DNA of 64,000 nt, taken from MGML01 sp034416335 (GTDB lineage: Bacteria > Chloroflexota > Dehalococcoidia > Dehalococcoidales > UBA2162). The notes beneath the pieces were generated by a model. The model did no database searches. It worked only from the letters and a program-made list of their open reading frames with translations, and was not told the DNA's origin. The stretch lies in contig DAOULV010000001.1 in NCBI GenBank assembly GCA_034416335.1, forward strand, positions 1 to 64,000, given 5' to 3'. Made by a program: the position numbers and the translations under genes. Below, piece by piece: positions 8,949-16,162 of this stretch; the stretch's first letter is position 1; each line of letters begins with the position of its first letter.

Positions 8949-9670
8949 AACTCTATCTCGTGCCCTCCGAATCGACAGCAATATCTGTTTTCAATAACTT
9001 CGGCAAATTCCAGAAGTGAACCAACCTCGATTTCAGGCTTGATTTCGTAAGGCCATTTCCGCCCGTTCCTGTTAAGCCAGCAGGTTGTCAGCCCGGCTTC
9101 GGATGCTCCGGCAATATCGGAAATCATGTCGCCGATATGGATAATCGATTCCGGTTCAATCCCGTAATAGTCCACAACTGCTTTGAAGAATCTTCCCCCC
9201 GAACCCGTCTTGTAAGCGCCGATATCTTCCGACGTGAATACGTTATCGAAGGGGTACATGGTACGCAGCGGGCCAAGCATGTCCTCATCGGTATCGCTGG
9301 AGAGACATATCCTGTATTCCTCCCCGACGGAACGAAGGAAAGGTTCAACGTCGTCGAATATTTTGCACTGTGTGTGATGCCTGGCATGTATTCCGGCTGC
9401 TTTCTGAGGATCGAAATCAATGCCAGCTTCATTAAAAAACACTGAATAGCATTCTTCAAACACTACTTTTGGAGGAATATACCGTCCCTCTTTGAATATC
9501 TTATCCTCAAAGAATTTTGATAATATTGCCGAAGCCCTGTCTGTGTATTCTTCAGCTAAAGAGGAGTTGTATTTTCCCCCGAGAATTTCCCGCCACACCA
9601 GGTGGTGGACGTTGGACAGGTCTGCCAGCGTCCCGAACATATCTACGCTTATAACATTAAATTTTCTCAC
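8945..9670 (-). CDS. HAD-family hydrolase, divergent (second of four)
   Basis: A 241-residue HAD protein. Motif I is VDMFGTL, the motif II Ser lies in CLSSDT, the motif III Lys in GAYKTGSGG and motif IV is IGDMISDI. It is more distant from the other three and lacks their C-terminal WDGP motif; its C-terminus is Cys-rich (RYCCRF). Start is GTG at 9670, overlapping the upstream gene by GTGA. The broader cap region (about 20-100) resembles the four-helix cap of subclass I HADs. Substrate is unknown. Confidence 0.85.
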   Translation of the reverse strand: MRKFNVISVDMFGTLADLSNVHHLVWREILGGKYNSSLAEEYTDRASAILSKFFEDKIFKEGRYIPPKVVFEECYSVFFNEAGIDFDPQKAAGIHARHHTQCKIFDDVEPFLRSVGEEYRICLSSDTDEDMLGPLRTMYPFDNVFTSEDIGAYKTGSGGRFFKAVVDYYGIEPESIIHIGDMISDIAGASEAGLTTCWLNRNGRKWPYEIKPEIEVGSLLEFAEVIENRYCCRFGGHEIEL

Positions 9671-10350
9671 TGAATAATCCCTTTTATCTCACTTAGCCTT
9701 GAAATAGTCGGGCCATTCCATTTTTCACGATTCGGGGCGTTATCGTTCTCTTCCGGAACAAATATCTGAACGGCATGCATTCCAAGTTTCGCGGCGTTCG
9801 CCAGTTCATCTCTCATCCCGTCGGCAACGTAAACACATCTCTCCGGGTTAACGTTCAATTTATCGATTGCTATATGGAATATCCTGGTATCGGCCTTGTT
9901 CATTCCAACATGGCAGGAAAAGACAGGCACATCGATTAATGGGGCAAACGGTGTTTCATCCCATAACTCAGGAATATCGGTGAAGCAATCACTTATCAGG
10001 CCGGTTTTATAGTCATGGGATTTCAACCATGAAAGTAACTCAACGGCATCCGGGCGTATATCCTCCACCATTTTCCGGGTACTTTTAAAGAGGTTTTCTG
10101 CGGCATTTTCGATTTTCCGGTCTGTTGGGGTTATTTCAAGTAGATTGGCGATATACCGGAAATAATCCTGGTAACTGGTAAATTCACCTTTTCCGGGTCT
10201 CTCGGCATGTTGAAAGTACAGTCGTACGAATTCATCGCGGGGCACAGATAAAATCTCTGCTATCTCTCCTGCTGTTTCTTCGTACTCCGTCCATGGTAAA
10301 CTCCTGACAAGAGTTCCCCCAAAATCGAAAATTACTGCTTCGAATTTCAT
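9667..10350 (-). CDS. HAD-family hydrolase, DxGGT type (first of four)
   Basis: A 227-residue HAD protein that opens the operon, with GGAGG 7 bases before ATG at 10350. Motif I is FDFGGTL, with Gly in place of the second catalytic Asp; the motif II Ser is in GLISDC, the motif III Lys in GMNKADTRIF, and motif IV is VADGMRDEL with the usual Gly changed to Ala. It shares the C-terminal WNGPTISRL motif with two downstream paralogues. A phosphoaspartyl or alkyl-enzyme mechanism remains possible through D9, but general-acid function at +2 is absent. Confidence 0.86.
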   Translation of the reverse strand: MKFEAVIFDFGGTLVRSLPWTEYEETAGEIAEILSVPRDEFVRLYFQHAERPGKGEFTSYQDYFRYIANLLEITPTDRKIENAAENLFKSTRKMVEDIRPDAVELLSWLKSHDYKTGLISDCFTDIPELWDETPFAPLIDVPVFSCHVGMNKADTRIFHIAIDKLNVNPERCVYVADGMRDELANAAKLGMHAVQIFVPEENDNAPNREKWNGPTISRLSEIKGIIQ

Positions 10351-10431
10351 ACCGAACCTCCAGTAATACTTCAGCTCTCTCGACTTATCCGTGAAACTTT
10401 AAAGAGAAATTCTATGCTGTGTCGGTATCTT

Positions 10432-11787
10432 CTACTTTACCACCTGTCCACCCGCAGGAAGTATTGAAAAATCCTCACCGGCGAGCTTCGCGGAGAGCGT
10501 ATCCTGCAGCGCGGCAACCGGAACACGTATCTGGCTCATACTGTCGCGTTCCCGTATCGTAACCTGGTTGTCTTCCAGTGACTGGAAGTCTACGGTAACG
10601 CAGAAAGGCGTCCCCAGTTCGTCCTGACGACGGTAGCGGCGCCCGATACTCTGGGTATCATCGTACTGCGTCATGAAGCAGGGCGCCAGGCCGGAATAGA
10701 CATCCTTCGCCATCGCCGCCAGGTTTTCCTTGCGGCTGAGAGGAAGTACGGCAACCTTTATCGGTGCTATGTCGGGGTGAAGGCGGAACAACACCCTGAC
10801 TTCATCTTTGTCCGGCTCTTCGTCGTAAGCGTCACATAGAAACGCCAGTACACAGCGGCCTACTCCGACCGACGGTTCTACGACATACGGTATGTAATGC
10901 TCGTTAGTCTCGCTGTCGAAGTAGTCCATTGATTTGCCGCTTGATTTCTGGTGCTCGGTAAGGTCGAAATCGGTACGATTTGCCATACCTTCCAGCTCTT
11001 CGAAACCCATCGGGAAGCGGTACATGATATCGCAGGTACGCTTGGAGTAATGTGATAATTGTTCTTTGGAGTGCTCGTGGATATCCAGGTTCTCACGCCG
11101 GATACCGTATTTAACATACCAGTTTATACGTTCCTGGAGCCACTTCTCGAACCACTCTTCGTCAGTTCCCGGTTTTACGAAATATTCCATCTCCATTTGC
11201 TCGAATTCACGGGTACGGAAGAGGAAATTTCCGGTAGTGATTTCGTTACGGAATGTTTTTCCGATTTGTGCGATTCCAAAAGGAATCCGCTTCCGGCTTG
11301 TATTGAGAACATTCTGGAAGTTCACGAATATTCCCTGGCAGGTCTCAGGCCGCAAGTATACAACTGCAGCGTCTTCTTCCACCGGACCAATAAAGGTCTT
11401 GAACATTGTGTTAAACCTGCGTTCTTCGGTGAACTCACCGCCGCACTCTGGGCATCTGTCGGATTCAAGGTTATCCGCCCGGAACCGTTTGTGGCAGCTC
11501 TTGCATTCGACCAGAGGGTCGGTAAATTCCGTAAGGTGGCCGCTGGCTTCCCAGACACGTGTATTCATAAGAATACTGGCATCCAGTCCCACCACATCAT
11601 CGCGTTCCCTGACCATTGAACGCCACCATATTTCCTTAATATTCCTTATAAGTTCTACGCCAACAGGACCGAAATCATAGCAACCGGATAGCCCCCCGTA
11701 TATATCGCTGCTGGGAAAGATAAAGCCCCGCCGTTGACACAACGAAACCAGCTTGTCCATATCTACTTTTGACGTGTTTTCAGCCAA
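10432..11787 (-). CDS. glyS: Glycyl-tRNA synthetase (single-chain, alpha2 type)
   Basis: A 451-residue class II synthetase charging tRNA-Gly. The N-terminal catalytic motif 1 region, a zinc-ribbon-like insertion (CKSCHKRF…CPECGGEF), the RPETCQGIFVNF motif characteristic of the eukaryotic/archaeal-type GlyRS, motif 3 near VGVGRCVLAF and the C-terminal anticodon-binding domain are all present. Length is normal for the alpha2 enzyme and unlike the bacterial alpha2beta2 type. It follows a small membrane-protein gene with a 4-base gap, suggesting one transcript. No T-box leader is visible upstream. Confidence 0.97.
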   Translation of the reverse strand: MAENTSKVDMDKLVSLCQRRGFIFPSSDIYGGLSGCYDFGPVGVELIRNIKEIWWRSMVRERDDVVGLDASILMNTRVWEASGHLTEFTDPLVECKSCHKRFRADNLESDRCPECGGEFTEERRFNTMFKTFIGPVEEDAAVVYLRPETCQGIFVNFQNVLNTSRKRIPFGIAQIGKTFRNEITTGNFLFRTREFEQMEMEYFVKPGTDEEWFEKWLQERINWYVKYGIRRENLDIHEHSKEQLSHYSKRTCDIMYRFPMGFEELEGMANRTDFDLTEHQKSSGKSMDYFDSETNEHYIPYVVEPSVGVGRCVLAFLCDAYDEEPDKDEVRVLFRLHPDIAPIKVAVLPLSRKENLAAMAKDVYSGLAPCFMTQYDDTQSIGRRYRRQDELGTPFCVTVDFQSLEDNQVTIRERDSMSQIRVPVAALQDTLSAKLAGEDFSILPAGGQVVK

Positions 11788-11791
11788 TGTA

Positions 11792-12298
11792 TTACTCCTT
11801 ATTTGCTCTCCAGACCTGCAATGCAGCCCGGAGGAAAAATATTCCGAGAATTATGCCGCCGGCAAGAAGTACGATAATGGCATTCAACCACAGCGGCAGG
11901 AAGTGTGTCTGGTAAGAATTGTAGCTGAAAATATCTATCATTGCAAAGAAAATAATAACCTGGGGCAGTACTACCATATTCCCCATCAGGCCCAGTACCG
12001 TACCAGGTTTTACGACGTTGTTGTCCGAATCCGTGTACCGGTTGTACATCCCCGCTATCCCCCGCGTTATTCCTGTGGCAATAAGTAAAAATAATACCTG
12101 AAGCCCCAGTATCCAGAAGACCAGCGTTCCTCTGTCAATCCACCTTTCCGGTGAACCGTCGCTGCGGAACAACCAGACGGCGTTTACCGGCAGCCTGCCG
12201 TAAAATACTGCGGTAAGTATCACGGATAACGCCAGGATAGCTGCCGGTAGAATAATATGGGGCCAGCGTAATTTTATAGCTTTCTTCTCTTCTTTCAT
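11792..12298 (-). CDS. Small integral membrane protein (DUF1648-like)
   Basis: A 168-residue protein with four hydrophobic segments (about 15-33, 57-77, 98-122, 137-158). Between the first two it carries a polar stretch containing FRSDGSPERWIDRGT, resembling the LPxxxPxHFxxxGxxDxW signature of DUF1648 proteins. Molecular function is unknown. It lies immediately upstream of glyS and is probably cotranscribed, but no functional link is implied. Confidence 0.8.
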   Translation of the reverse strand: MKEEKKAIKLRWPHIILPAAILALSVILTAVFYGRLPVNAVWLFRSDGSPERWIDRGTLVFWILGLQVLFLLIATGITRGIAGMYNRYTDSDNNVVKPGTVLGLMGNMVVLPQVIIFFAMIDIFSYNSYQTHFLPLWLNAIIVLLAGGIILGIFFLRAALQVWRANKE

Positions 12299-12464
12299 CA
12301 GAAAACCCGTGCTTACATTGTAAAGTAAAGCAGAGCATTTGCGAAGACCTGAGTTTTAGTACAATTCGGTTTTGGTTGTTTATTTTCTCACACCCCCTTT
12401 ATCCCCCTCAAACAGTTACCGTATTCAGCAGAAATATTACGGTTATTTGATGGGGAAAGAGTTT

Positions 12465-12495
12465 GAGAGAGGGGCTTCGCCCCTCTCTCTTTTTT
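12465..12495 (+). terminator. Rho-independent terminator hairpin with CUUCG-type loop
   Basis: An 11-bp perfect stem, GAGAGAGGGGC / GCCCCTCTCTC, closed by TTC and followed by six T residues. It is a textbook intrinsic terminator on the + strand, yet no + strand gene lies upstream. It forms the first half of the dispersed repeat copy at 12465-12602 and may insulate purC from readthrough or be a repeat-intrinsic structure. Confidence 0.7.
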
Positions 12496-12602
12496 GCTCC
12501 CCCTTTCTGACCAGGAGAGTCTTCCGGTCACCGTCAAAGGTACTGGTCGGAAAGGGGGTCAGGGGGTAAGGTGTATATAAATAACCAAATGCAAAATGCA
12601 AA
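12465..12602. repeat. Dispersed two-hairpin repeat, copy 2
   Basis: The second copy of the element at 1-122. It holds the terminator-like hairpin (12465-12495), the long imperfect palindrome with arms near 12498-12513 and 12543-12558, and the conserved tail up to ATGCAAA. It fills most of the 360-base gap between the divergent membrane-protein gene and purC. The rest of that gap (12299-12464) shows no convincing ORF or RNA gene. Confidence 0.78.
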
Positions 12603-12647
12603 CAGAACTGAATGCATTACCGGTGTACTCTAAGTACCGAAATATGC

Positions 12648-12653
12648 TATATT
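12648..12653 (+). promoter_or_regulatory. Possible -10 element of purC (leaderless arrangement)
   Basis: TATATT ends 5 bases before the purC ATG at 12659, so the expected transcription start nearly coincides with the start codon. No Shine-Dalgarno sequence is visible. A similar layout is seen at miaB (TATAAT 28778-28783, ATG 28790). Confidence 0.35.
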
Positions 12654-12658
12654 TTAGT

Positions 12659-13573
12659 ATGAATAACACAGACGTTTTACTGCAGTCGGACCTTCCCATT
12701 CCCTCCTTTATCAAGGGTAAAGTCAGAGATACCTACGAACTGGGAAACAATCTGCTGATTATAGCCACCGACCGTATATCGGTTTTCGATGTCATCCTGC
12801 CCTCCGGCATCCCCGATAAAGGCAGGGTGCTGAACCAGGTCTCCGCTTTCTGGTTCGAAAAAACAGCGAATATCATACCCAACCACGTCATCGAGGTGGT
12901 GAACGAGGTCAAATGCCTTGATTCGTACCTGCAGGCTGAAGATAGATTCGACTATCCCGGCTACCTTTCGGGTCGTTCGATGGTTGTCAGGAAAGCGGAG
13001 CGGATAAACATCGAGTGGGTACTCCGCGGATATATTTCCGGTTCGGCATGGGCAGAATATAAGAAGTCCGGTACCGTATTCGGACAATCGGCGCCGTCCG
13101 GTATGCAGGAAAGCCAGGAGCTTCCCGAGGTGCTTTTCACTCCCACCACCAAGGCCGAGGGAGGTCATGATTTGCCGATGACAATGGATGACGTGAAAAA
13201 TATGGTCGGTGAAAAGACCGCCGGAGAGATGATGGAGAAGAGCCTGGCGATATATACTCTGGCCAGGGAATACGCCAAGGAAAGAGGGATAATAATCGCC
13301 GATACCAAGATGGAATTCGGACTCGATAACGGTAACCTGATCCTTATAGACGAACTCCTTACCCCGGACTCGTCACGCTTCTGGGATGCTTCCCTCTATA
13401 AAGTGGGTCGGCCCCAGCCAAGCTACGACAAGCAGCCGGTCCGCGACTGGACAGCGGCTACCGGCTGGAATAAGGAATACCCCGGTCCGGAGCTGATGCC
13501 CGAAGTAATCGCACAGACCTCACAGAGATATCGGGATGCTTACGAAAGACTGACAGGTAAAAAGCTGAAGTAA
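12659..13573 (+). CDS. purC: SAICAR synthetase (purine biosynthesis)
   Basis: A 304-residue phosphoribosylaminoimidazole-succinocarboxamide synthase, ligating aspartate to CAIR with ATP. Motifs include GKVRDTYEL near the N-terminus, the ATDRISVFD loop, the LPEVLFTPTTKAEGGHD signature and the IADTKMEFG-LIDELLTPDSSRFW block. I start at ATG 12659 because family members begin just before the GKVRD motif; the frame stays open 21 codons upstream into repeat sequence. It is not linked to other pur genes here. A weak terminator follows at 13636. Confidence 0.95.
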   Translation: MNNTDVLLQSDLPIPSFIKGKVRDTYELGNNLLIIATDRISVFDVILPSGIPDKGRVLNQVSAFWFEKTANIIPNHVIEVVNEVKCLDSYLQAEDRFDYPGYLSGRSMVVRKAERINIEWVLRGYISGSAWAEYKKSGTVFGQSAPSGMQESQELPEVLFTPTTKAEGGHDLPMTMDDVKNMVGEKTAGEMMEKSLAIYTLAREYAKERGIIIADTKMEFGLDNGNLILIDELLTPDSSRFWDASLYKVGRPQPSYDKQPVRDWTAATGWNKEYPGPELMPEVIAQTSQRYRDAYERLTGKKLK

Positions 13574-13586
13574 CTTTCGGAGCTAG

Positions 13587-13618
13587 TCTCTTTCCAACAG
13601 GATTCCCTTCATATACTC
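13587..13618. repeat. Left copy of 32-bp direct repeat (3' end of pyrophosphatase-like gene)
   Basis: Matches 14612-14643 at 30 of 32 positions. On the minus strand it encodes EEYMKGILLERD-stop (stop 13585-13583), a second version of the C-terminus of the gene at 14608-14961. It marks the left edge of the AT-rich cassette and looks like a displaced gene end produced by site-specific integration or by a partial duplication. Confidence 0.75.
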
Positions 13619-13635
13619 TTCATAGGTACTCATCT

Positions 13636-13666
13636 ACACAGAAAACATGCTTATTTTTGTGTTTTT
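13636..13666 (+). terminator. Weak intrinsic terminator after purC
   Basis: ACACA and AAAA (13636-13645) pair with TTTT and TGTGT (13654-13662), followed by TTTTT. The stem has a one-base bulge and is AT-rich, so strength is modest. It sits 62 bases after the purC stop. Confidence 0.4.
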
Positions 13667-13673
13667 ACGGGAC

Positions 13674-13702
13674 TTGACAAAAGCGATTAATTAATTTACA
13701 CT
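13674..13702 (+). promoter_or_regulatory. Sigma-70-type promoter of the two-gene cassette
   Basis: A perfect TTGACA (13674-13679), 17-base spacer and TACACT (13697-13702) precede the GTG at 13740. It gives the inserted pair its own expression signal independent of purC. Confidence 0.75.
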
Positions 13703-13739
13703 AATTATTGATTTATCAACTGATTGCTCAGGTGATTAA

Positions 13740-14063
13740 GTGACCCAAAGACGACAAAAACCGATTCCTGTAACCAACATAGAGCGTGAATTCTTAGACG
13801 AACAAAAACATCGTTATGAGAATGCTAGTGGTGATAATGGTGATTGGGGTAAATTTCTTGGTACCATCGTACTTTTAGGGTTAGCAGCAGCAGGCATATA
13901 TTCTCTAGTTAAGGCAACAGAAAGGACAAAGCAATCAGTCGATGTAAATTGTCCTAACTGCGGAAGGACTTTTATTATGGCTGTTCCCGATGGTGTAAAT
14001 AAAGCAACATACATAAAGTGTCCTATTTGCCAAACCGAGTTGGTAGTAGATCTTGGTATTTAA
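13740..14063 (+). CDS. Small membrane protein with C-terminal zinc ribbon, unknown
   Basis: A 107-residue protein with one membrane helix (about 38-57) and a zinc-ribbon-like pair of CPNC (71-74) and CPIC (94-97). The N-terminal 35 residues are charged. It starts with GTG preceded by AGGTGA. Codon use is clearly more AT-rich than purC or hisB around it. It forms a unit with the next gene (27-base spacer with a strong GGAAAGGAGG site). I do not recognise the family. Confidence 0.7.
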   Translation: MTQRRQKPIPVTNIEREFLDEQKHRYENASGDNGDWGKFLGTIVLLGLAAAGIYSLVKATERTKQSVDVNCPNCGRTFIMAVPDGVNKATYIKCPICQTELVVDLGI

Positions 14064-14090
14064 AAACATCTTGGAAAGGAGGAAAGCATA

Positions 14091-14495
14091 ATGGAAAATA
14101 CAAATAAATGGCTAAATAGAGTACAAGCGGCACTTATCCAAGATGGTTTCGTCAATACACCATTCCAAACAATGAAGCCGGGACAAGTTTTTGGACTTAT
14201 TAAGAAATTAGATAATATCTGGGAAATGCATGTTAGAGGATTTAATAATGGCACATTAGAAGCCGAAATAGAGATTTCTAGAGAATATGTGGAGCATTTC
14301 AATGATAATTATAGAAAAGACGCAACTCCCGAATTACTAAAATTTTTAGACGCTTATCAAATTCCTTATCAAACAACCGGGAACCTTCCTCAAATGAAAA
14401 TAATACTCCAACCACCAGAACAATTAACTCCTTGGAAAAGTGTTATCGCTGTAGGAGCTTTGGTAGCTTTTCTAATATGGCTGGGTAATAAATGA
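14091..14495 (+). CDS. Tail-anchored-like protein, unknown
   Basis: A 134-residue protein with a soluble N-terminal region (about 1-110) and one C-terminal membrane helix (115-131) ending GNK, so it is predicted to be tail-anchored. A GGAAAGGAGG site lies 9 bases upstream. It has no recognisable motif and is AT-rich like its partner. Both genes of the cassette encode single-helix membrane proteins, which suggests they act together at the membrane. Confidence 0.65.
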   Translation: MENTNKWLNRVQAALIQDGFVNTPFQTMKPGQVFGLIKKLDNIWEMHVRGFNNGTLEAEIEISREYVEHFNDNYRKDATPELLKFLDAYQIPYQTTGNLPQMKIILQPPEQLTPWKSVIAVGALVAFLIWLGNK

Positions 14496-14607
14496 TAAAT
14501 TCTAAAAATCTTACAATGCATCAGTTACTATCAATATTTTTCAGAAGAAGATAAGGATAAAAAGTAAACTTAAATCAAGACTTTAGTTATTAGAGTAGCT
14601 TATCAAG

Positions 14608-14961
14608 TTACTCTCTTTCCAGCAGGATTCCCTTCATGTACTCGCTGTTATTGTGAAATTCCAGTATCTTCCCTTTTTCTTCCGTAGTACAGCCGATAAG
14701 CAGCTTTATCTCCGAGTCCCTTTTCATCAGGTCGATGGTGCATATGATGGCATCCACATTCTTTGATGCAGTGCCCCGCCAGACATCTATTTCATTTCCA
14801 TCGGGTGACACTGTATTTTCCAGGTATCCGTAATCGACCGGGTAGACAATCGAGGGGAATCGTGGATGGCTGGAACCTCTGGGTCTGTCTATTACGACAC
14901 GTGACTCGCTGACCAGCTTATCTACAGCTTCCCAGAATGACTCGTTATAGTCCGGACGCAT
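14608..14961 (-). CDS. Short inorganic-pyrophosphatase-like protein
   Basis: A 117-residue protein with the PPase-family segments YPVDYGYLENT and DGNEIDVWRG. The second corresponds to the catalytic DGDPxDVLV motif; the middle Asp is replaced (N-E-I-D), and the domain is much shorter than the 160-170 residues of active family I enzymes. It may be a non-catalytic paralogue. It follows hisB by 36 bases and is probably cotranscribed. Its 3' end is duplicated at 13587, on the far side of the AT-rich cassette. Confidence 0.7.
   Translation of the reverse strand: MRPDYNESFWEAVDKLVSESRVVIDRPRGSSHPRFPSIVYPVDYGYLENTVSPDGNEIDVWRGTASKNVDAIICTIDLMKRDSEIKLLIGCTTEEKGKILEFHNNSEYMKGILLERE
14612..14643. repeat. 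Right copy of 32-bp direct repeat (within gene 3' end)
   Basis: Partner of 13587-13618, lying inside the last 12 codons of the pyrophosphatase-like gene. The intervening 993 bases carry two AT-rich genes and their promoter. A hairpin with 9 paired bases at 14592-14614 sits at this junction. Confidence 0.75.
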
Positions 14962-14997
14962 CTATATTCACCATGAATTTTTCTGCCTGACAGCCGC

Positions 14998-15771
14998 TTA
15001 TTCTTTGCTCCTTTCCAGCATACCTTTGGTGCTGGGCGACACACCCCTGGTGCGTTCGTCGATTGCTGTCGCCATATCCAGCGCCCTGCCCAGTGCCTTG
15101 AAAAGCGCTTCAGCTTTGTGATGGTCGTTTGTCCCGTACAGGATATGAGCATGAAGGTTTATCCTCGCTTCCATCGCAAATGTCTCCAAAAAGTGTCGGA
15201 TAAGATCGGCCGGAAATCCTGCCATATCATTGTTGTTGAAGGTCATTTCGAGCACGGAATACGCCCTCCCGCTGATGTCTATCACCACCATGGCAAGAGC
15301 GTCGTCCAGCGGCACCATAGCGTTCGCCATGCGTATTATTCCTGTCTTCTCACCGAGCGCGCCGGAAAACGCCCTGCCGAGGCAGATAGCCACGTCCTCG
15401 ATAAGGTGGTGCGGGTCGTCACCGGCAGCCTTCAACGTAAAGTCGAACCTGCCGTGTTTCATTATCTGCGACAGCAGATGGTCGAACATGTATATCCCGG
15501 TATCGATATCCCATTCGCCGGTACCGTCGATATTCAGTTGCATTGTGATGTCCGTTTCTTTTGTCTCTCGCTGAACTTCAGCAGTCCTTCCACTGGCTTT
15601 TATTTTCGATTGAATTATATTAATTAATTTCAGCTCGAAAGACTTACTTCTTTCTCGATAGTGATTCAACATTTGATAAACATATTGTTCATTCAGCCCA
15701 GCCATTTCAGCTATTTTTTTATATCCAAACTCATCTTTCAGTTGGTTTATCTCTCCCTCAAGAAGCTCCAT
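14998..15771 (-). CDS. hisB: Imidazoleglycerol-phosphate dehydratase with N-terminal helix-turn-helix
   Basis: A 257-residue protein, about 60 longer than stand-alone HisB. From R62 (RTAEVQRETKETDI) it is a complete dehydratase with YMFDHLLSQ, DDPHHLIEDVAI and DHHKAEALFKALG metal-binding His motifs; it converts imidazoleglycerol phosphate to imidazole-acetol phosphate. Residues 1-61 form helices with a turn, resembling an HTH (KKIAEMAGLNEQYVYQMLNH). No start codon exists near residue 62, so the extension is translated. I chose ATG 15771 because GGAGG is 5 bases upstream; the frame opens 8 codons earlier. It has its own promoter with a dyad overlapping the -35. Autoregulation by the HTH is an inference. 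Confidence 0.9.
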   Translation of the reverse strand: MELLEGEINQLKDEFGYKKIAEMAGLNEQYVYQMLNHYRERSKSFELKLINIIQSKIKASGRTAEVQRETKETDITMQLNIDGTGEWDIDTGIYMFDHLLSQIMKHGRFDFTLKAAGDDPHHLIEDVAICLGRAFSGALGEKTGIIRMANAMVPLDDALAMVVIDISGRAYSVLEMTFNNNDMAGFPADLIRHFLETFAMEARINLHAHILYGTNDHHKAEALFKALGRALDMATAIDERTRGVSPSTKGMLERSKE

Positions 15772-15802
15772 TCTTACCTCCATTCTACTATTCACTACTA
15801 TT

Positions 15803-15830
15803 ATTATAACTTTTTTGTACTTTTTGTCAA
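15803..15830 (-). promoter_or_regulatory. Sigma-70-type promoter of hisB
   Basis: On the minus strand TTGACA (15830-15825), a 16-base spacer and TATAAT (15808-15803) are consensus hexamers. The ATG lies 31 bases past the -10. HisB is therefore transcribed separately from hisC, whose stop is 391 bases upstream. Confidence 0.8.
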
Positions 15831-15862
15831 TATCATAGTTAATTTTATTGACTATTTAGTAC
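15817..15862. promoter_or_regulatory. Inverted repeat overlapping the hisB promoter, possible operator
   Basis: GTAC-N5-GTCAATA (15817-15832) faces TATTGAC-N6-GTAC (15846-15862). The left half covers the -35 hexamer, so a bound protein would block RNA polymerase. Candidate binders include the HTH of HisB itself. A palindrome in AT-rich DNA can arise by chance, so this is tentative. Confidence 0.4.
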
Positions 15863-15935
15863 CAATCATAGCAAAATACGTATCACAACTAGTAACAATT
15901 AACACTTGGTTTTTCGGAATAACACACTCTTTGTT

Positions 15936-16029
15936 TCCTCTCCCTTGAAGGGAGAGGATTAAGGTGAGGGTGAAAATTGGATTTGTATCACCCTCATCCT
16001 AACCTTCCCCCATCAAGGGGGAAGGGACT
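15936..16029. repeat. Dispersed palindromic repeat (CTCTCCC family), copy 1
   Basis: Two hairpins (CTCTCCCTTGAAGGGAGAG and CTTCCCCCATCAAGGGGGAAG) linked by a GGTGAGGGTGAAA … TTTGTATCACCCTCA inverted repeat. Close relatives lie at 26749-26846 and 60127-60219. It occupies part of the 391-base hisC-hisB gap. The remainder (16030-16162) shows no gene. Confidence 0.75.
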
Positions 16030-16162
16030 TGTTCCAGAACCAGCTTCAGACAGTTGTTATTATTACAGCTTACTAGTGTTATTGCGAAACAAACAATTCG
16101 GTGTCAATCGTGAATTTGCATAGGATATAGTTAGTAAAATAACCTATCGAAACAACAAATTC

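Noticed and set aside
12299..12464. Possible T-box or other riboswitch ahead of the glyS transcript
   Set aside because: No T-box sequence, specifier loop or antiterminator fold is recognisable in the short region.
15661..15948. 95-codon frame opposite the HTH part of hisB
   Set aside because: Antisense, AT-driven hydrophobic composition, no ribosome site.
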